Source of the DNA: Candidula unifasciata
Taxonomy: Eukaryota; Mollusca; Gastropoda; Stylommatophora; Geomitridae
Assembly (NCBI GenBank): GCA_905116865.2
Contig: CAJHNH020001577.1
Coordinates: forward strand, 62,001 to 126,000
Length of the DNA: 64,000 nt
Direction: 5' to 3'
Under the pieces are notes generated by a model that was not told the DNA's origin, searched no databases, and worked only from the letters and a program-made list of their open reading frames with translations. Positions 45,417-55,755 of the stretch are shown here, piece by piece (the stretch's first letter is position 1; every line of letters begins with the position of its first letter). The position numbers and the translations under genes were made by a program.

Positions 45417-46843
45417 CTTGGAAGTCACATGTAGAAGCAGTACAGGGAAAAGCATTCAAGAAGCTTGCAGTTACGAAAAAATTAGCGGGTACCACATGGG
45501 GCGCTAACTCTAGAATCCTAAAACAAGTATATACTGGAGCAGTCAGGCCAGTCATGGAATATGCCTCCACTGCGTGGGCTGCAGCAGCCAAGACAACAAT
45601 GGGAAAACTGGACAAGGTTCAGAACATGGGATTAAGGATTGTTCTCGGAGCCATGAAAACCACCCCCATCAGAGAAATAGAAAAGATAGCAGATACTGAA
45701 CCACTCGAACTCAGAAGACAATACAAAACTCTTTTACAGTATGAGAAATTAAAAAGACTTCAAAGTCACCCACTGCATTTTAAATTTCAAGAGAGAACAA
45801 AAAACAGACTGAAGCGTCAGAGCCCCAACCACCTTGCTAGAGAACTGTACAGACAGCACCAAGATCTGCTTGAAAGAGATGTTGCACTGTGCGAAAAACT
45901 CAGGCCAGAACCATGGACAAGCAAGCCAGAGAAAGCAAATGTAGTCCTAAAGGTACCAGGAATCACTTCAAAAGATGCCCAGACGGAGACACAACAGAGA
46001 ACCCTGGCTCTTGCTATGCTTGATGAGAAGTATCCAAACACCACTTGGACTCAGGTTTTCACCGACGGCTCTGCTACAGATGCAGTCAGAAAGGGGGGTT
46101 GTGGAATTTACATTAAACCCCCTAGCAGTAGAGCAGAAACTCTCTCTCAACCAGCAGGTGACATCTGCACTAACTTCAGAGCTGAGGCAACTGCTCTCCT
46201 CTCTGCAGTCCAACATCTCATCACTCAAGAACACAGAGGGCACCAAATTGTTATACTTAGCGACTCATTGTCTGTTCTCCAAGCACTATCCAGCAAAAAA
46301 CAAGACAAAATAATTGCTGATCTAAGGACCAACATTGGCTTACTCTCCAAGGAAGCAGAACTGGTCTTGCAGTGGATACCAGCCCACTGTGGTATTCAAG
46401 GAAATGAGAGAGCAGACGAGTTGGCAAAAGCTGGAAGTAATCTTCCACAACCTCATCCACCACACAGCTACAAGGAAACCAAAACAGCGCTAAAGCAGTC
46501 TTTCAAGCGGGAGTGGAGAAGGCAGAATGGAGATTACAGACCAGAGAGTGACAGCATAAACAAACTCAACAGGAAAGAACAAACATCAATTCTTAGACTT
46601 CGGACTGGACACTGTGGTCTTAGAGCACACATGTACAGGATAGGCATAAAAGAATCTGCTGCCTGTGATTGTGGAGCAGAAAGACAAACCCCTGAACACA
46701 TACTGCAGTACTGCCTTTACCTCTCCCAGCAAAGACTGTGGATCTGGCCCAAAGGAGCCACATTGCAAGAGAAGCTATGGGGGACCGGTGGCGACCTTAA
46801 ACGCACAATCCTATTTGTGACCCAGACGGGACTCAATGTTTAG
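45330..46843 (+). pseudogene. LINE ORF2, second part after the frameshift: RNase H
   Basis: Continues the RT thumb after the shift (TFLGVTLDSRLTWKSHVEAV) through YASTAWAAAAKT and LRIVLGAMKTTPI. The RNase H then shows VFTDGSATD (Asp), NFRAEATALL (Glu), LSDSLSVLQAL (Asp) and LQWIPAHCGIQGNERADELA (last Asp): all four catalytic acids are present. The protein ends with a Cys/His-containing tail (CDCGAERQTPEHILQYC) like those of I/Nimb elements. The first ATG in this frame (45,554) is not the true start. Confidence 0.92.
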
Positions 46844-46877
46844 CATGACTGATATCGAACGCAGAAGAAGAAGAAGA

Positions 46878-46945
46878 AGGAGGTGGCCGAACAACCAGAA
46901 AATTCCACTAGAGTTTACAACCAGTGAATGTGAAGAAAAAGAAGA
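46878..46945 (+). repeat. SINE-A right half
   Basis: AGGAGGTGGCCGAACAACC onward, ending CCAGTGAATGTGAAGAAAAA. Completes the copy interrupted at 40,936. Confidence 0.85.
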
Positions 46946-46949
46946 GACT

Positions 46950-47326
46950 GGTAATTGTAACTGCAAGGATACCAACAATTGGCCAGGTCTGAAATACTTC
47001 CAGAGAGGCACCATGTTGACTGAAATATTAAATTATTCTACACCTCTTGTAACAACAGGAAACAGACCAAATAAGGAATTGAACAAACATGCAACAAGAT
47101 CTACCTGCCTGTTCAAAATGAAGCTACAGGGCTCTTCAAAGGAGAAGAGCAGAAGAGGCAGACCAAGAAAGAACTGGATACACAACTTGGCTGACTGGAC
47201 TGGGCTTAAACAAGCAAACATCAAGTCTATTGCATGTAACCATCAAAGGCAGAGGGAACTGATCAGACAACAACAACTGGTGACATGTGGTTAATGGATC
47301 TATGATGATGATGATGATGATGATGT
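46950..47326 (+). pseudogene. LINE 3' fragment with (GATGAT)n tail
   Basis: The frame reads KRPNKELNKHATRST-like text, then RRGRPRKNWIHNLADWTGLK, and ends in a (GATGAT)n tract at 47,302-47,326. Post-RT region of an RTE-like or related element. Confidence 0.7.
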
Positions 47327-47384
47327 GAAGCTCAAGAAGATGATAAAACAAGATGCAGAAACACAGGTGCGCACAAGGCTGCCT

Positions 47385-47640
47385 TTTGGGGGAAAAATAA
47401 AAGAGCCACTGATCCTTTACAAGCATGTCATTAAAAGGTAATAAATTAGGAGTGTTTACTTTCAAGTTGGAGTGCATCTGCCTGAGAGGCGAGAAACCAA
47501 CACTCTGCATATAAATAAGCCAGATCTGCAAAATGGATGTAAATGCAAAACTCAATGTTTGGAACATGATTAAATACAGAAGTGAGGGAATTATCAGAAA
47601 TTTTTATCGGAGTTCACAGCTGGTGAACACTAAGAAGAAA
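47385..47640 (+). repeat. SINE-A copy with expanded tail
   Basis: Full-length form. Its AAG tail runs on as an (AAG)n microsatellite. Confidence 0.85.
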
Positions 47641-47775
47641 AAGAAGAAGAAGAAGAAGAAGAAGAAAAAAAGAAGAAAAAGAAGAAGAAGAAGAAGAAAA
47701 AAAGAAGAAGAAAAAGAAGAAGAAGAAGAAGCAGCCGCAGCAACAGCAGCAGCAGCGTCAGCAGCTGCAGCAATA
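47632..47775 (+). repeat. (AAG)n to (CAG)n microsatellite grown from a SINE tail
   Basis: About 100 bp of AAG with AAAAAG interruptions, changing to GCAGCAG after 47,730. Shows a SINE tail seeding a trinucleotide tract. Confidence 0.9.
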
Positions 47776-47844
47776 TATTTTAAAAAAAAATGTTTTTGTC
47801 CGGACAGTGTAAAGCTACAACATATTCTTAATTACTTTCAGTGG

Positions 47845-48375
47845 GTGATCCCAAGAAGGTCAGTGGCAAGACACATACATGCCTGTCAACACCATAGTCT
47901 AGGGTTCAACACCACATCAAGGCAGATTTGTATAATTAACCTGGCCTTTCAGGTCAACCCAGTTTAAAATGGGTTTCAGGCATGGCCAGATTTATACATG
48001 ATGAGGTCCTAACCTATATAAAATCTTGAGGTCCCTATTGTTTTAAATTATACCAGTAAATCTAAGAAACTTAAAAATCTATATTTACCTATTAAATATG
48101 GGGATAATGGAAATATACTGTCGTTTAATTTTTTTTCCTTAAAGAAAGTGTTTGCAAAATCACATAAATTAATTTAGATAATCATTAAAAAAATTAAAAA
48201 CTTAATAAAAGAAAACCAAACTAAAAATATATTAAAATAAAAATGCCTAAATCCAGCACTGGTCACAGGAAATATCATGGGAAGTAAAAGTGGTCATTAT
48301 GACAGTGATCACATCCTCCATTTAGTGTCAATTGGTCTAAAAGAATATGGGTGAGCCAGGGCTTTTTTTAATGGT
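47845..48375 (+). repeat. SINE-B copy split by a roughly 285-bp insertion
   Basis: The left part ends CAGGTCAACCCAGTTTAAAA with TGGGTTTCAGG. The right part resumes TGGGAAGTAAAAGTGGTCAT near 48,277. The insert (about 47,977-48,262) is AT-rich and has inverted ends (GGCCAGATTTA; right-end complement TGCTGGATTTA), so perhaps a MITE. Confidence 0.65.
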
Positions 48376-48499
48376 GGTATGCAACAGTACACAGTACCGG
48401 CACATCTTTTTTCCAGGCCCGAAGTGTTTCGGCTCTACTGCAACAGACACTTTGTTGTGAGTACTGACACCTTTTATTTTGTGGAAAAAAAAAAGACCC

Positions 48500-49085
48500 T
48501 GTGTTTAGCACAATGCACCAGTGGGAGAACTGATAGAGATATTAAAATAAGAATACAAAAGGCAAGAGGAGCTTTCATAGCACTAGAGAATTTCTGGAGG
48601 CCAAAAGAAATTAAAAGAAATACTAAACTTAAAATTTTTAATTCAAATGTTAAATCAGTACTTCTTTAAGGGGCGGAAACATGAAGAACAACTAAAGCAA
48701 TTACTAATAAACTACAGACATTCATTAGCTGGTGCCTGCGCAGAATAGAGGGAATTAAATGGTTTGATAGAATCACTAATGTAGAGCTTTGGGAGAGAAC
48801 TGAGCAAGCTCCAGTGGACCAAGAGGTGAAGAAAAGACGCTGGCGTTGGATAGGACACATTGAGAAAACTGGAGAACAATATAACTAGAATGTCTTGGCA
48901 TTGGAACCCACAAGGGCATAGAAATAAAGGAAGGCCAAAAAACACAGTGAGAAGGGAGCTGGAGAATTAAGTTAGAAAGATGGAGAGGACATGGGGAGCG
49001 CTGCATGCGATAGCAAAGGATAGAACAACTTAGCGTGAGTTAGTTGAGGGCTTATGCTCCATTGGGAGCTAGAAAGGCAGAAGAA
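48500..49085 (+). pseudogene. LINE C-terminal fragment (family like 10.7-11.7 kb)
   Basis: TDRDIKIRIQKARGAFIALE, then in another frame [20 protein letters not shown] and [14 protein letters not shown], finally WGALHAIAKDRT and EGLCSIGS. RTE-like post-RT region with frameshifts. The tail has AGAAGAAGAAGA. Confidence 0.8.
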
Positions 49086-49193
49086 GAAGAAGACCAGTGG
49101 GGGTCAAAAGGGTCATTTATTGTATTTTATATTTCTGTGGACCTACATTACAGAAATGACACCTGATGATGATGACGATGATGATGAAAATAC

Positions 49194-49439
49194 CTGGGCT
49201 TCTCTAAACTTCTCCACCCAGCCCCGAATGGATCCTGGGTCACTGTGAAAGGTGAAGGCTGACAGCGGGACATTGTATTCATTCATGTAAATTAACAGGA
49301 AGCTGTTTTTATCCTTCAGCACACTCATCACCAAATGGTCCAGTCGCATGGGTGGCCTGATCATTTTAAACCTCTCCATCTTCCTGTTGGACTTGCATAT
49401 CAGTAGGAGATCCGTGAAGAGCAGGCAGTCAACATCCAT
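49194..49439 (-). CDS. PLEKHG5: PLEKHG5-like RhoGEF, PH-domain exon b
   Basis: A 246-nt phase-0 exon (82 codons), acceptor CCCTACAG and donor GCCCAG|GTATTT. It reads MDVDCLLFTDLLLICKSNRK, then IRPPMRLDHLVM, SFLLIYMNEYNVPLSAFTF and finally GWVEKFREAQ. These match the PLEKHG5 PH domain in order: CFLFTDLLLVTK, VIRPPLLVDKIV, SFLLIYLNEF and GWVDTIYNAQ. The closing helix carries the tryptophan typical of PH domains. This is the single strongest piece of evidence that the gene is PLEKHG5 and not a generic RhoGEF. A 25-bp array begins about 50 bp upstream of the acceptor. Confidence 0.95.
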
Positions 49440-49487
49440 CTGTAGGGGATCAAGGAGAGTCGGGTTATTTCAGAAAGATAAGCCAGC

Positions 49488-50230
49488 AGTGGTTGAGAGA
49501 AAATAGAACTGTGGTTTAGAGAAGACAGATCAACAGTGGTTGAGAGAAGATAGAACAACAGCGGTTGAGAGAAGATAGAACAACAGTGATTGATAGAAGA
49601 TAGAACAACAGCAATTGAGAGAAGATAGAACAACAGCGGTTGAGAGAAGATAGAACAGCAGTGGCTGAGAGAAGATAGAACAACACTGGTTGAGAGAAAA
49701 TAGAACAGCAGCGATTGAGAGAAGATTGAACAACAGTGGTTGAGAGAAGATAGAACAGCAGTGGCTGAGAGAAGATAGAACAACACTGGTTGAGAGAAGA
49801 TAGAACAACAGGGATTGAGAGAAGATTGAACAACAGTGGTTGAGAGAAGATAGAACAGCAGTGGCTGAGAGAAGATAGAACAACACTGGTTGAGAGAAGA
49901 TAGAACAACAGGGATTGAAAAAAGATAGAACAACAGTGGTTGAGAGAAGATAGAACAACAGGGATTGAGAAAAGATAGAACAACAGTGGTTGAGAGAAGA
50001 TAGAACAACAGGGATTGAGAAAAGATAGAACAACAGGGATTGAGAAGAAATAGAGCAACAGCGGTTGATAGAAGATAGAACAACAGTGGTTGATAGAAGA
50101 TAGAACAACAGCGGTTGATAGAAGATAGAACTACAGGGGTTGATAGAAGTTAGAACAACAGTGGTTGAGAGAAGATAGAACAATACTGGTTGAGAGAAGA
50201 TAGAACAACACTGCTTGAGAGAAGATATTT
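49488..50230 (-). repeat. 25-bp minisatellite, about 30 copies
   Basis: Plus-strand unit GGTTGAGAGAAGATAGAACA plus ACAGT. The minus strand is free of stops in all three frames, giving meaningless long frames (SLLFYLLSTTVV...). It lies in the PLEKHG5 intron before the second PH exon, starting about 50 bp from the acceptor. Confidence 0.95.
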
Positions 50231-50248
50231 GTCTCTACTTTTAAGTGT

Positions 50249-50513
50249 GGGAGTTGCCGTGGTGTAGCAGCTTGATGCCTGCCTGTGGATCGGAAGGTCA
50301 TGGGTTTGGGTCTTGACAGAGCCAGACTTTTAAAAAAAATGACATTGACTCTTTGGTCGACCCAGCCTTGAGTGGGTACCAGGTGCAGTCGAGGGAAGTA
50401 AAGGTGGCCAGTGTGATGCTGACCACATCACCCACTGAGTGTCGACTGGACTATAAAATATAGATCAAGGCCTAATATTCCTGAAGTCGTCAAAAAGGGT
50501 CCTTTACTTTTTA
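50249..50513 (+). repeat. SINE-B copy
   Basis: GAGTTGCCGTGGTGTAGCAG head, CGACCCAGCCTTGAGTGGG body, AAAAAGGGTCCTTTACTT end. Confidence 0.9.
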
Positions 50514-50614
50514 CATGTGCCAATTTATACTTCAGGATTTACTTATTATCTTTTTTTTTTTTAACGGCCGCCTGACGAATTATACTGCTGGACATTTGAC
50601 AAAGCAGTGCTGAC

Positions 50615-50734
50615 CTTGACATTCTGCCCTTCCTTCATTCGAAGACTGGACTGAAAAAGCAGACTACGAGGTCCATCCTGAAACCCTGGCATTGGGGCCA
50701 GGAGGTTAAAGTTTGCCACAAAACCTTGGATAAT
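50615..50734 (-). CDS. PLEKHG5: PLEKHG5-like RhoGEF, PH-domain exon a
   Basis: A 120-nt phase-0 exon (40 codons), acceptor TCATTGCAG and donor GTCAAG|GTCAGC. It encodes FNLLAPMPGFQDGPRSLLFQ and then SSLRMKEGQNVK. In PLEKHG5 the same place reads LTAPIPG..., then LLLEGSLRMKEGKDSK: the first strands of the PH domain, where SLRMKEG is nearly invariant. It joins in frame to DVDCLLFTDLLL of the next exon. In Dbl proteins the PH domain follows the DH domain and tunes exchange and membrane binding. Confidence 0.92.
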
Positions 50735-50739
50735 CTGCA

Positions 50740-51520
50740 ATGATTTAGATTTAAGTTAGTGTCAAATCTTTCAAATACACACGTTAATTTAATGTTTTAA
50801 TTCAGTATACAAATACAGAGAAGACAGGAATAATATTGCATATTCGTCACATTAGATCAAGGAGAAAAATATGATTAATTTATCGTGATTTAGTTCTGCA
50901 CATCACTGCTGAGAATTTACATCTTCAAAAACCATGTGAAGTTCTCAAAGGAAAACAAAAATTATGTAGAAGCAGCAGAGATATGGTATCGTAGACAAAA
51001 TATGAGAAGTTTGCCACAAAACCTTGGATAATCAAGAAGAAAAATATGAATTGATTTATCACGATTTAATTTGGCACATAACTGGTGAGAATGTACATCT
51101 TTAAAAACCATAAATAAATTAAAATTTTTATATGATTTAATAATATGATCAAAACTGTGGTAATAATTTGATTTCAGAAACAGAAGATGACAAAATCATC
51201 TGTGGCTTAGGCATTGCATATGCAATTTATAATTCCAAGATACCCGGTTAGATTCTAGCTGTGAGCAATCTGGCAACAGACTGCTTTGTTTTCTGACAAT
51301 GGTACTGAGAGATTCATGTTCAGAAGCAAAAGCAAACTACTGAACGCAAAATGGTTCTAGTAATGTTTTTCACCCCAAACAAACCATGATTGGCCATTCA
51401 TACATGATTGGCCCTTCATTCATGATTGGTGACCTTTCACATGTAGCAGTCTATATTACAGGGGAGTCACGTTGTCTTCAATGCTTTCACCGGCCATATC
51501 CCGTTATTTAGTTAGATAGT
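50740..51520. other. PLEKHG5 intron, no recognised gene
   Basis: AT-rich, with GTTTGCCACAAAACCTTGGA of the PH exon start recurring at 51,010-51,030 as a short imperfect copy. No additional exon. Confidence 0.45.
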
Positions 51521-51529
51521 TAGTTGACA

Positions 51530-51830
51530 TATTATCAACATCGCACATCCAACCATCCAGTCCATAAGGGCTCAGATCCCCTCTTCAGTATCTCCCTCAG
51601 TGTGTTCTGTGTTGGTTTACTGTTCTTCTTTGGGCCCCTGTGCAGTGCTCTTGTCTGGCTTCACCCCTTCTGGTGTTATGTTCATGTAGTCTCGTCAGTG
51701 TTGCAGATTCATAATCATTACTTGATTCACTTAATCGAGCTGCCTCTCTGAGGGCGTTCAGTATATCAGCTCTGTCCATTTGTTGTCTGTTTCCCACATC
51801 ACACCAGCATGACCAAGTATGTAAAGGAAT
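51530..51830 (-). repeat. LINE-R fragment
   Basis: The minus frame reads DRADILNALREAARLSES with LTRLHEHNTRRGEAR; the related piece at 60.8 kb reads DRADIVNTV. Frame broken after about 90 codons. Confidence 0.65.
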
Positions 51831-51875
51831 AAGGAGAAGTACAGAGTGAATTAAAACAATGACTGGATTATTTAC

Positions 51876-52013
51876 TTTTGCACACTCATCATTTGGAGCT
51901 TCAATTGAGTCGAAAGGCTCCAAAGTTTTTCTCACAGCTTCTAGTCGTTTGTATTCTTCAATTCTTCTCAGACTGTTGTTGGCAGCCCCACACAGCTTGT
52001 TCACAGACAAGAT
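51876..52013 (-). CDS. PLEKHG5: PLEKHG5-like RhoGEF, DH-PH linker exon
   Basis: A 138-nt phase-0 exon (46 codons), acceptor ACTTGCAG and donor GCAAAA|GTAAAT. It encodes ILSVNKLCGAANNSLRRIEE, then YKRLEAVRKTLEPFDSIEAP. This is the last DH helix, in which vertebrate PLEKHG5 has SSVERFIHHVN, plus the amphipathic connector leading to the PH domain. It is less conserved than its neighbours but lies between them in the right order and phase. A LINE fragment lies just 3' of the donor at 51.53-51.83 kb. Confidence 0.85.
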
Positions 52014-52144
52014 CTGCAAGTAAAGCAAGAGGTTTCAGTTATAAGTAGCAAGATCCATGTATAGGTTCAAGGGCCCTAATTTTGGTGACAAATATAACAG
52101 GCCCCCACCCCCTGCCCCATGGATGTCAAAAAAGGTGATTAATT

Positions 52145-53010
52145 AGTCATCATCATCATCAATTTCCACTTCTGCCATTAAATGTTGTGGCGAGGAACAG
52201 TTCGCAGTTCATTGCCTAATGGGCAGCAATGGCTACTGTCATTCCGTGTCGGTGTAAAAGCTCTTTAATGTCATCAATCCATATTTTCCTATGGTGGCCT
52301 CTTGCTTTCACCGCAGAATTTTTTATGTGTAGCATCTGCGTTGGTAGGTGTTCTGGCTGCATTCTTACTAAATGACCAAACCACCTGATCTTTTGTTTCG
52401 CAATGAATTTGCTGCATGGTGTTGTTCCTACAGTATGACTAATACTATTATCTCTAAACTTTGTTTTGGATGATTAAGTTGGCAGCTTTTCTCAGGCATC
52501 TCATTTCACAGGTGTTATTTTTCCTAGGTTAGCCTTTGATTAATGTCCTAGTCTGGCACTGGTAGCACAGTGTTTGCATAATATGGTGTTTTTGTCTGTT
52601 TCTTGGAGCTCAAACTTATGTTTGGATGTCTTAATAATAGTGTCAGTTCATTTATTAGTGCACTGACTCATTGGCATCTTGTTTCTATTTCTGAATGTAT
52701 TCTCTCATTCTCTGAGAATATACTTCCTAGATATTTAAATTCTTTAACTTGCTTCAGACAGGTAAAATTCAACCCTGATAGTAGTGGACTAGGCAATCTG
52801 GTGACCTGCCTTACTTCAGTTTTAGCAGTATTTATTTTCATGTTACTTCTTCTGCATTTTGAACTTAGCCTGTTCAAATCTTCTTGTAGTCTACTCCCCT
52901 TATTGTAGAACAGGCACTGATCGTCTGCAAATAGTAGCTCATTTACTGTGTGTGGATGACCAATTAGTGGTTTGCTAAAATTAAATATGTTGAGGGTGAA
53001 AGCAGAAGAA
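52145..53010 (-). pseudogene. LINE RT C-terminal fragment with (GATGAT)n tail
   Basis: The minus frame carries NMKINTAKTEV and LKQVKEFKYLGSIFSENERI, the end of RT and start of the thumb in RTE/CR1-like LINEs. Broken before and after; ends at 52,150 in GATGATGATGATGAC. Confidence 0.78.
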
Positions 53011-53084
53011 AAAGAAGCAGAAGTAACTAGAATTTATTAGTTCTCAAAGATGCCAAGAGGAGACCGGTATATTTTAGAGAACAC

Positions 53085-53680
53085 AACCATCATCATTATC
53101 AAATGCTTTGAAAACTGTTGTAAGTGATCTTGCTTCTTCCCATGGTGTGATCTCCAACAGCTTGTATCAGTTCATTGGCTGACACTTTTCCATGCCTTGA
53201 GAAAGGGATGCCACGAACATTCTCTCAGTATCTTTCTCCTTTTCTCTTTCCATATATCTTTCTAATTATTATCATAAGAACATGTTAGACGATATAAACT
53301 GTTTCTTAATCTTTTGTCCTACTACTTATGCAATAAAACATCACAAGGAGGGGTATGATGTAGTTTTCTGTCTTTAGCTAGTCGCCCAGCATGTATTAAA
53401 GTCATATTGCATTTCTCTAAGGTCTCTTTTTACTCCCTCCTCCCAACTCTTTCTTGACCTTAGCTTGCTGTTCTCATGCTGTACGTTCTAGCTGCTGGCT
53501 GATTTTTTTGTTGTTGATCAGATGACCTAACCATTTGATTTTTTAAATGTTCTATTAACTCATTTACTGGGACTGTGCCTACCAGTGCCAGTGTTCTTAG
53601 TTCTTTGTTGGTGACTTTTATTTTGTTTTTCTGCTCATCTCAGGCCACATCTCATCTTTGCTTATTATAATAGAATAGGA
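53085..53680 (-). repeat. Further LINE remnants, one or two insertions
   Basis: CATCATCATTATCAAATGC at 53,093 marks a second tail. The text to 53.3 kb resembles 7.2-7.4 kb in character. 53.35-53.65 kb looks like another post-RT piece. Too decayed to assign. Confidence 0.45.
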
Positions 53681-53774
53681 GTCTTTTAAACTGTCTGTTG
53701 CTCTCTGAGATGCAGTATGGAGTTCAACAAAATAAGATGATACTGTAGAGGATTATCAATCTGACAAAATGTAA

Positions 53775-54030
53775 AGTACAGATGACAAAACTATTGCTCC
53801 CCTACAAAATAAAGACATCAGATTATTGCTTTCACATAAAATAGTGATAATAGGCCATTGCTTCCCCACAAAATAAAGAGAAAAAATCTTTGATTTCATA
53901 TAAAATTAAAGATAACAAACCATTGTTTTTTCCCCACAAGAAGAATGATAACAAACCATTGCTTTCACATAAAATAAAGAAAACAAACCACTGCTTTCAC
54001 ATAAAATAAAGAAAACAAACCATTGCTTTC
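53775..54030 (-). repeat. 31-37-bp tandem repeat made of DH-exon donor copies
   Basis: On the gene strand the exon ends GAAAGCAATG|GTTTGTTTTC. The intron continues with about seven degenerate copies of GTGAAAGCAATGGTTTGTTT plus CTTTATTTTAT. The two copies nearest the exon are almost perfect (one has GCAGTG|GTTTGT). Confidence 0.9.
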
Positions 54031-54170
54031 AGGTCTATCCTATCACTGTCCTTCTCTGTATATTTGAGGATGGCTCGCAGCAGAAGTGAGTACTTGAGAA
54101 GTCGAGGCATTGGCTGTCCAAGAATATCAGAAAATCTCAGGCGGTTGCACTGCTTCTGGGTTTCTGCCCA
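54021..54170 (-). CDS. PLEKHG5: PLEKHG5-like RhoGEF, DH-domain exon d (catalytic core)
   Basis: A 150-nt phase-0 exon (50 codons), acceptor CATCCAG and donor GCAATG|GTTTGT. It encodes WAETQKQCNRLRFSDILGQP, then PMPRLLKYSLLLRAILKYTE. The RLLKYSLLL string is the DH signature (usually QRLTKYPLLL), the most conserved Dbl-family helix, which contacts the GTPase switch regions. Serine replaces the usual proline after KY. The last 10 nt of the exon and the donor are repeated in tandem in the intron that follows. Strong family call; PLEKHG5 rather than another PLEKHG is supported by the flanking exons. Confidence 0.93.
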
Positions 54171-54344
54171 CTGGATGTCATGACAGAAAGAATCATACCA
54201 GAACTTGATATCATGTCCATAATATACAATATGTAGATTATTTTGTGCTGTATGAAACTGAAGTCAAAATTCTAATCTCATTCACCAAAAGTGACACATT
54301 GATACAACACTGATAATGTCAACAGAAATATAAAAGAAGGTATG

Positions 54345-54985
54345 TCAGTAGGAAGGTAGGTATGATAGGGGGAGGGGAGGGTAGGTATGCAGGTGGGAAG
54401 GTAGGTATGTTGGTGGTAAGGTAGGTATGTTGGTGGGAAGGTTGGTATGTTGGTGGGAAGGGTAGGTATGTTGGTGGGAAGGGTAGGTATGCTGGTGGGA
54501 AGGTAGATATGTTGGTGGGAAGGTAGATATGTTGGAGGGAGGGGTAGGTATGTCGGTGGGAAGGGTAGGTATGTTGGTGAGAAGGGTAGGTATGTTGGTG
54601 GGAAGGGTAGGTATGTTGATGAGAAGGGTAGGTATGTTGATGAGAAGGGTAGGTATGTTGGTGGGAATTGTAGGTATGCTGGTGGGAAGGGTAGGTATGC
54701 TGGTGGGAAGGGTAGGTATGCTGGTGGGAAGGTAGATATGTTGGTGGGAAGGTAGATATATTGGTGGGAAGGTAGATATATTGGAGGGAGGGGTAGGTAT
54801 GTTGCTGGGAAGGGTAGGTATGTTGGTGGAAAGGGTAGGTATGTTGGTGGGAAGGTAGATATGTTGGTAGGAAGGGTAGGTATGTTGGAGGGAGGGGTAG
54901 GTATGTTGGTAGGAAGGTAGAATACTCAGGAGTTTAGGTATGTTGGAGGGTAGGGTAAGTAGGCTGGTAGGTACGTTAGTATAAA
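54345..54985 (-). repeat. 22-bp minisatellite, about 29 copies
   Basis: Plus-strand unit GGTAGGTATGTTGGTGGGAA plus GG with length variants. PLEKHG5 intron, about 170 bp upstream of the DH core exon. Confidence 0.93.
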
Positions 54986-55478
54986 GGCAAGAAAGCATAT
55001 GTGTAGGGGGCAGCCAGGTGGATAGGTAACTGAGTAAATAGAAAAGCCATTCCTTGTCAGCACTACCACACACACACAAAATTTGACTTACGACACATCA
55101 TTCAGCAGGTCCTTTACAGAACGGTCTCACCTGCCTGAAAGAAGTACAGACCCTTGCCATCTTTCCCGTCTCATGCACACTCTCCAAAGTGTCTCTTCTG
55201 ACCTGTGCCCATCTTCATGCTGGTCGACCTCCTCCCTCTTTTACCCACAACCATGCCCTCCCCCACTGTCCTCTCCAACCACACTGTTTCTTCTTCACTT
55301 TCACCGACTGTCCAGCAGAAAGTTTTGGGCATTCGCCCACCTCCCGACTTTAGTCTTCTTCCAGAATCTGAGGATTGTGCACATCCTGTTCCAAGATCTG
55401 GCTTATTAGTATGCAGTCACTTCATTCCTTGCCTCTCAGGTTGATGTATCATAAATGTCCCCTTGTCGAGTGCAATTT

Positions 55479-55755
55479 TTTTTAACCCCACCCTGGCTCT
55501 TGCCGGGGCCCTTAATATTTAAAATTAGTTGTGTATCCTTTACAGGACATTGCAAAACCAGCCCCAGCACTTTCTGGCTGTTGTGGTTTTTCTAGGCAAA
55601 TTTACGCCCAGTAGTTTGCCATTGCTTTTTGGACGGTGGGCTCTTGGTACCACACTCGAAACCATCGCAAGACAGAGGGGATCAAACCTGGCACCCCGAC
55701 ATTATGAAGCGCATTCGCAACGCCTAAGCCACAGACGCCGACGGCCCTTAATATA
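55479..55755 (-). repeat. SINE-G copy (tRNA-like head)
   Basis: The minus strand opens GGCGTCTGTGGCTTAGGCGT (A-box region), with the B box CAGGTTTGATCCCCTC, then a body not found elsewhere in the window apart from a similar head at 13.1 kb. Confidence 0.7.

Larger units (their letters stand above)
40937..46877 (+). mobile_element. Near full-length Nimb/I-type LINE (5.94 kb) with 12-bp target duplication
   Basis: Bounded by AGGAGGTGGCCG at 40,925-40,936 and again at 46,878-46,889, inside a SINE-A whose two halves rejoin exactly. The 3' end is TATCGAACGCAGAAGAAG plus more AAG units. The 5' 1.9 kb shows no intact ORF1, although a start-like ATGTCAGATTCTTCAAG lies at 41,118. Then follows ORF2 with endonuclease, reverse transcriptase and RNase H. 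The order EN-RT-RNH points to the I superfamily; Nimb is my best guess from its molluscan distribution. Confidence 0.9.

Noticed and set aside
49400..50183. Apparent multi-pass membrane proteins (SLLFYLLSTTVVLSS repeats) on the minus strand
   Set aside because: Frames of the 25-bp minisatellite plus part of the PH exon.
54345..55079. A 244-codon minus-strand frame of NIPTLPTNIPTL repeats
   Set aside because: 22-bp minisatellite in a PLEKHG5 intron.
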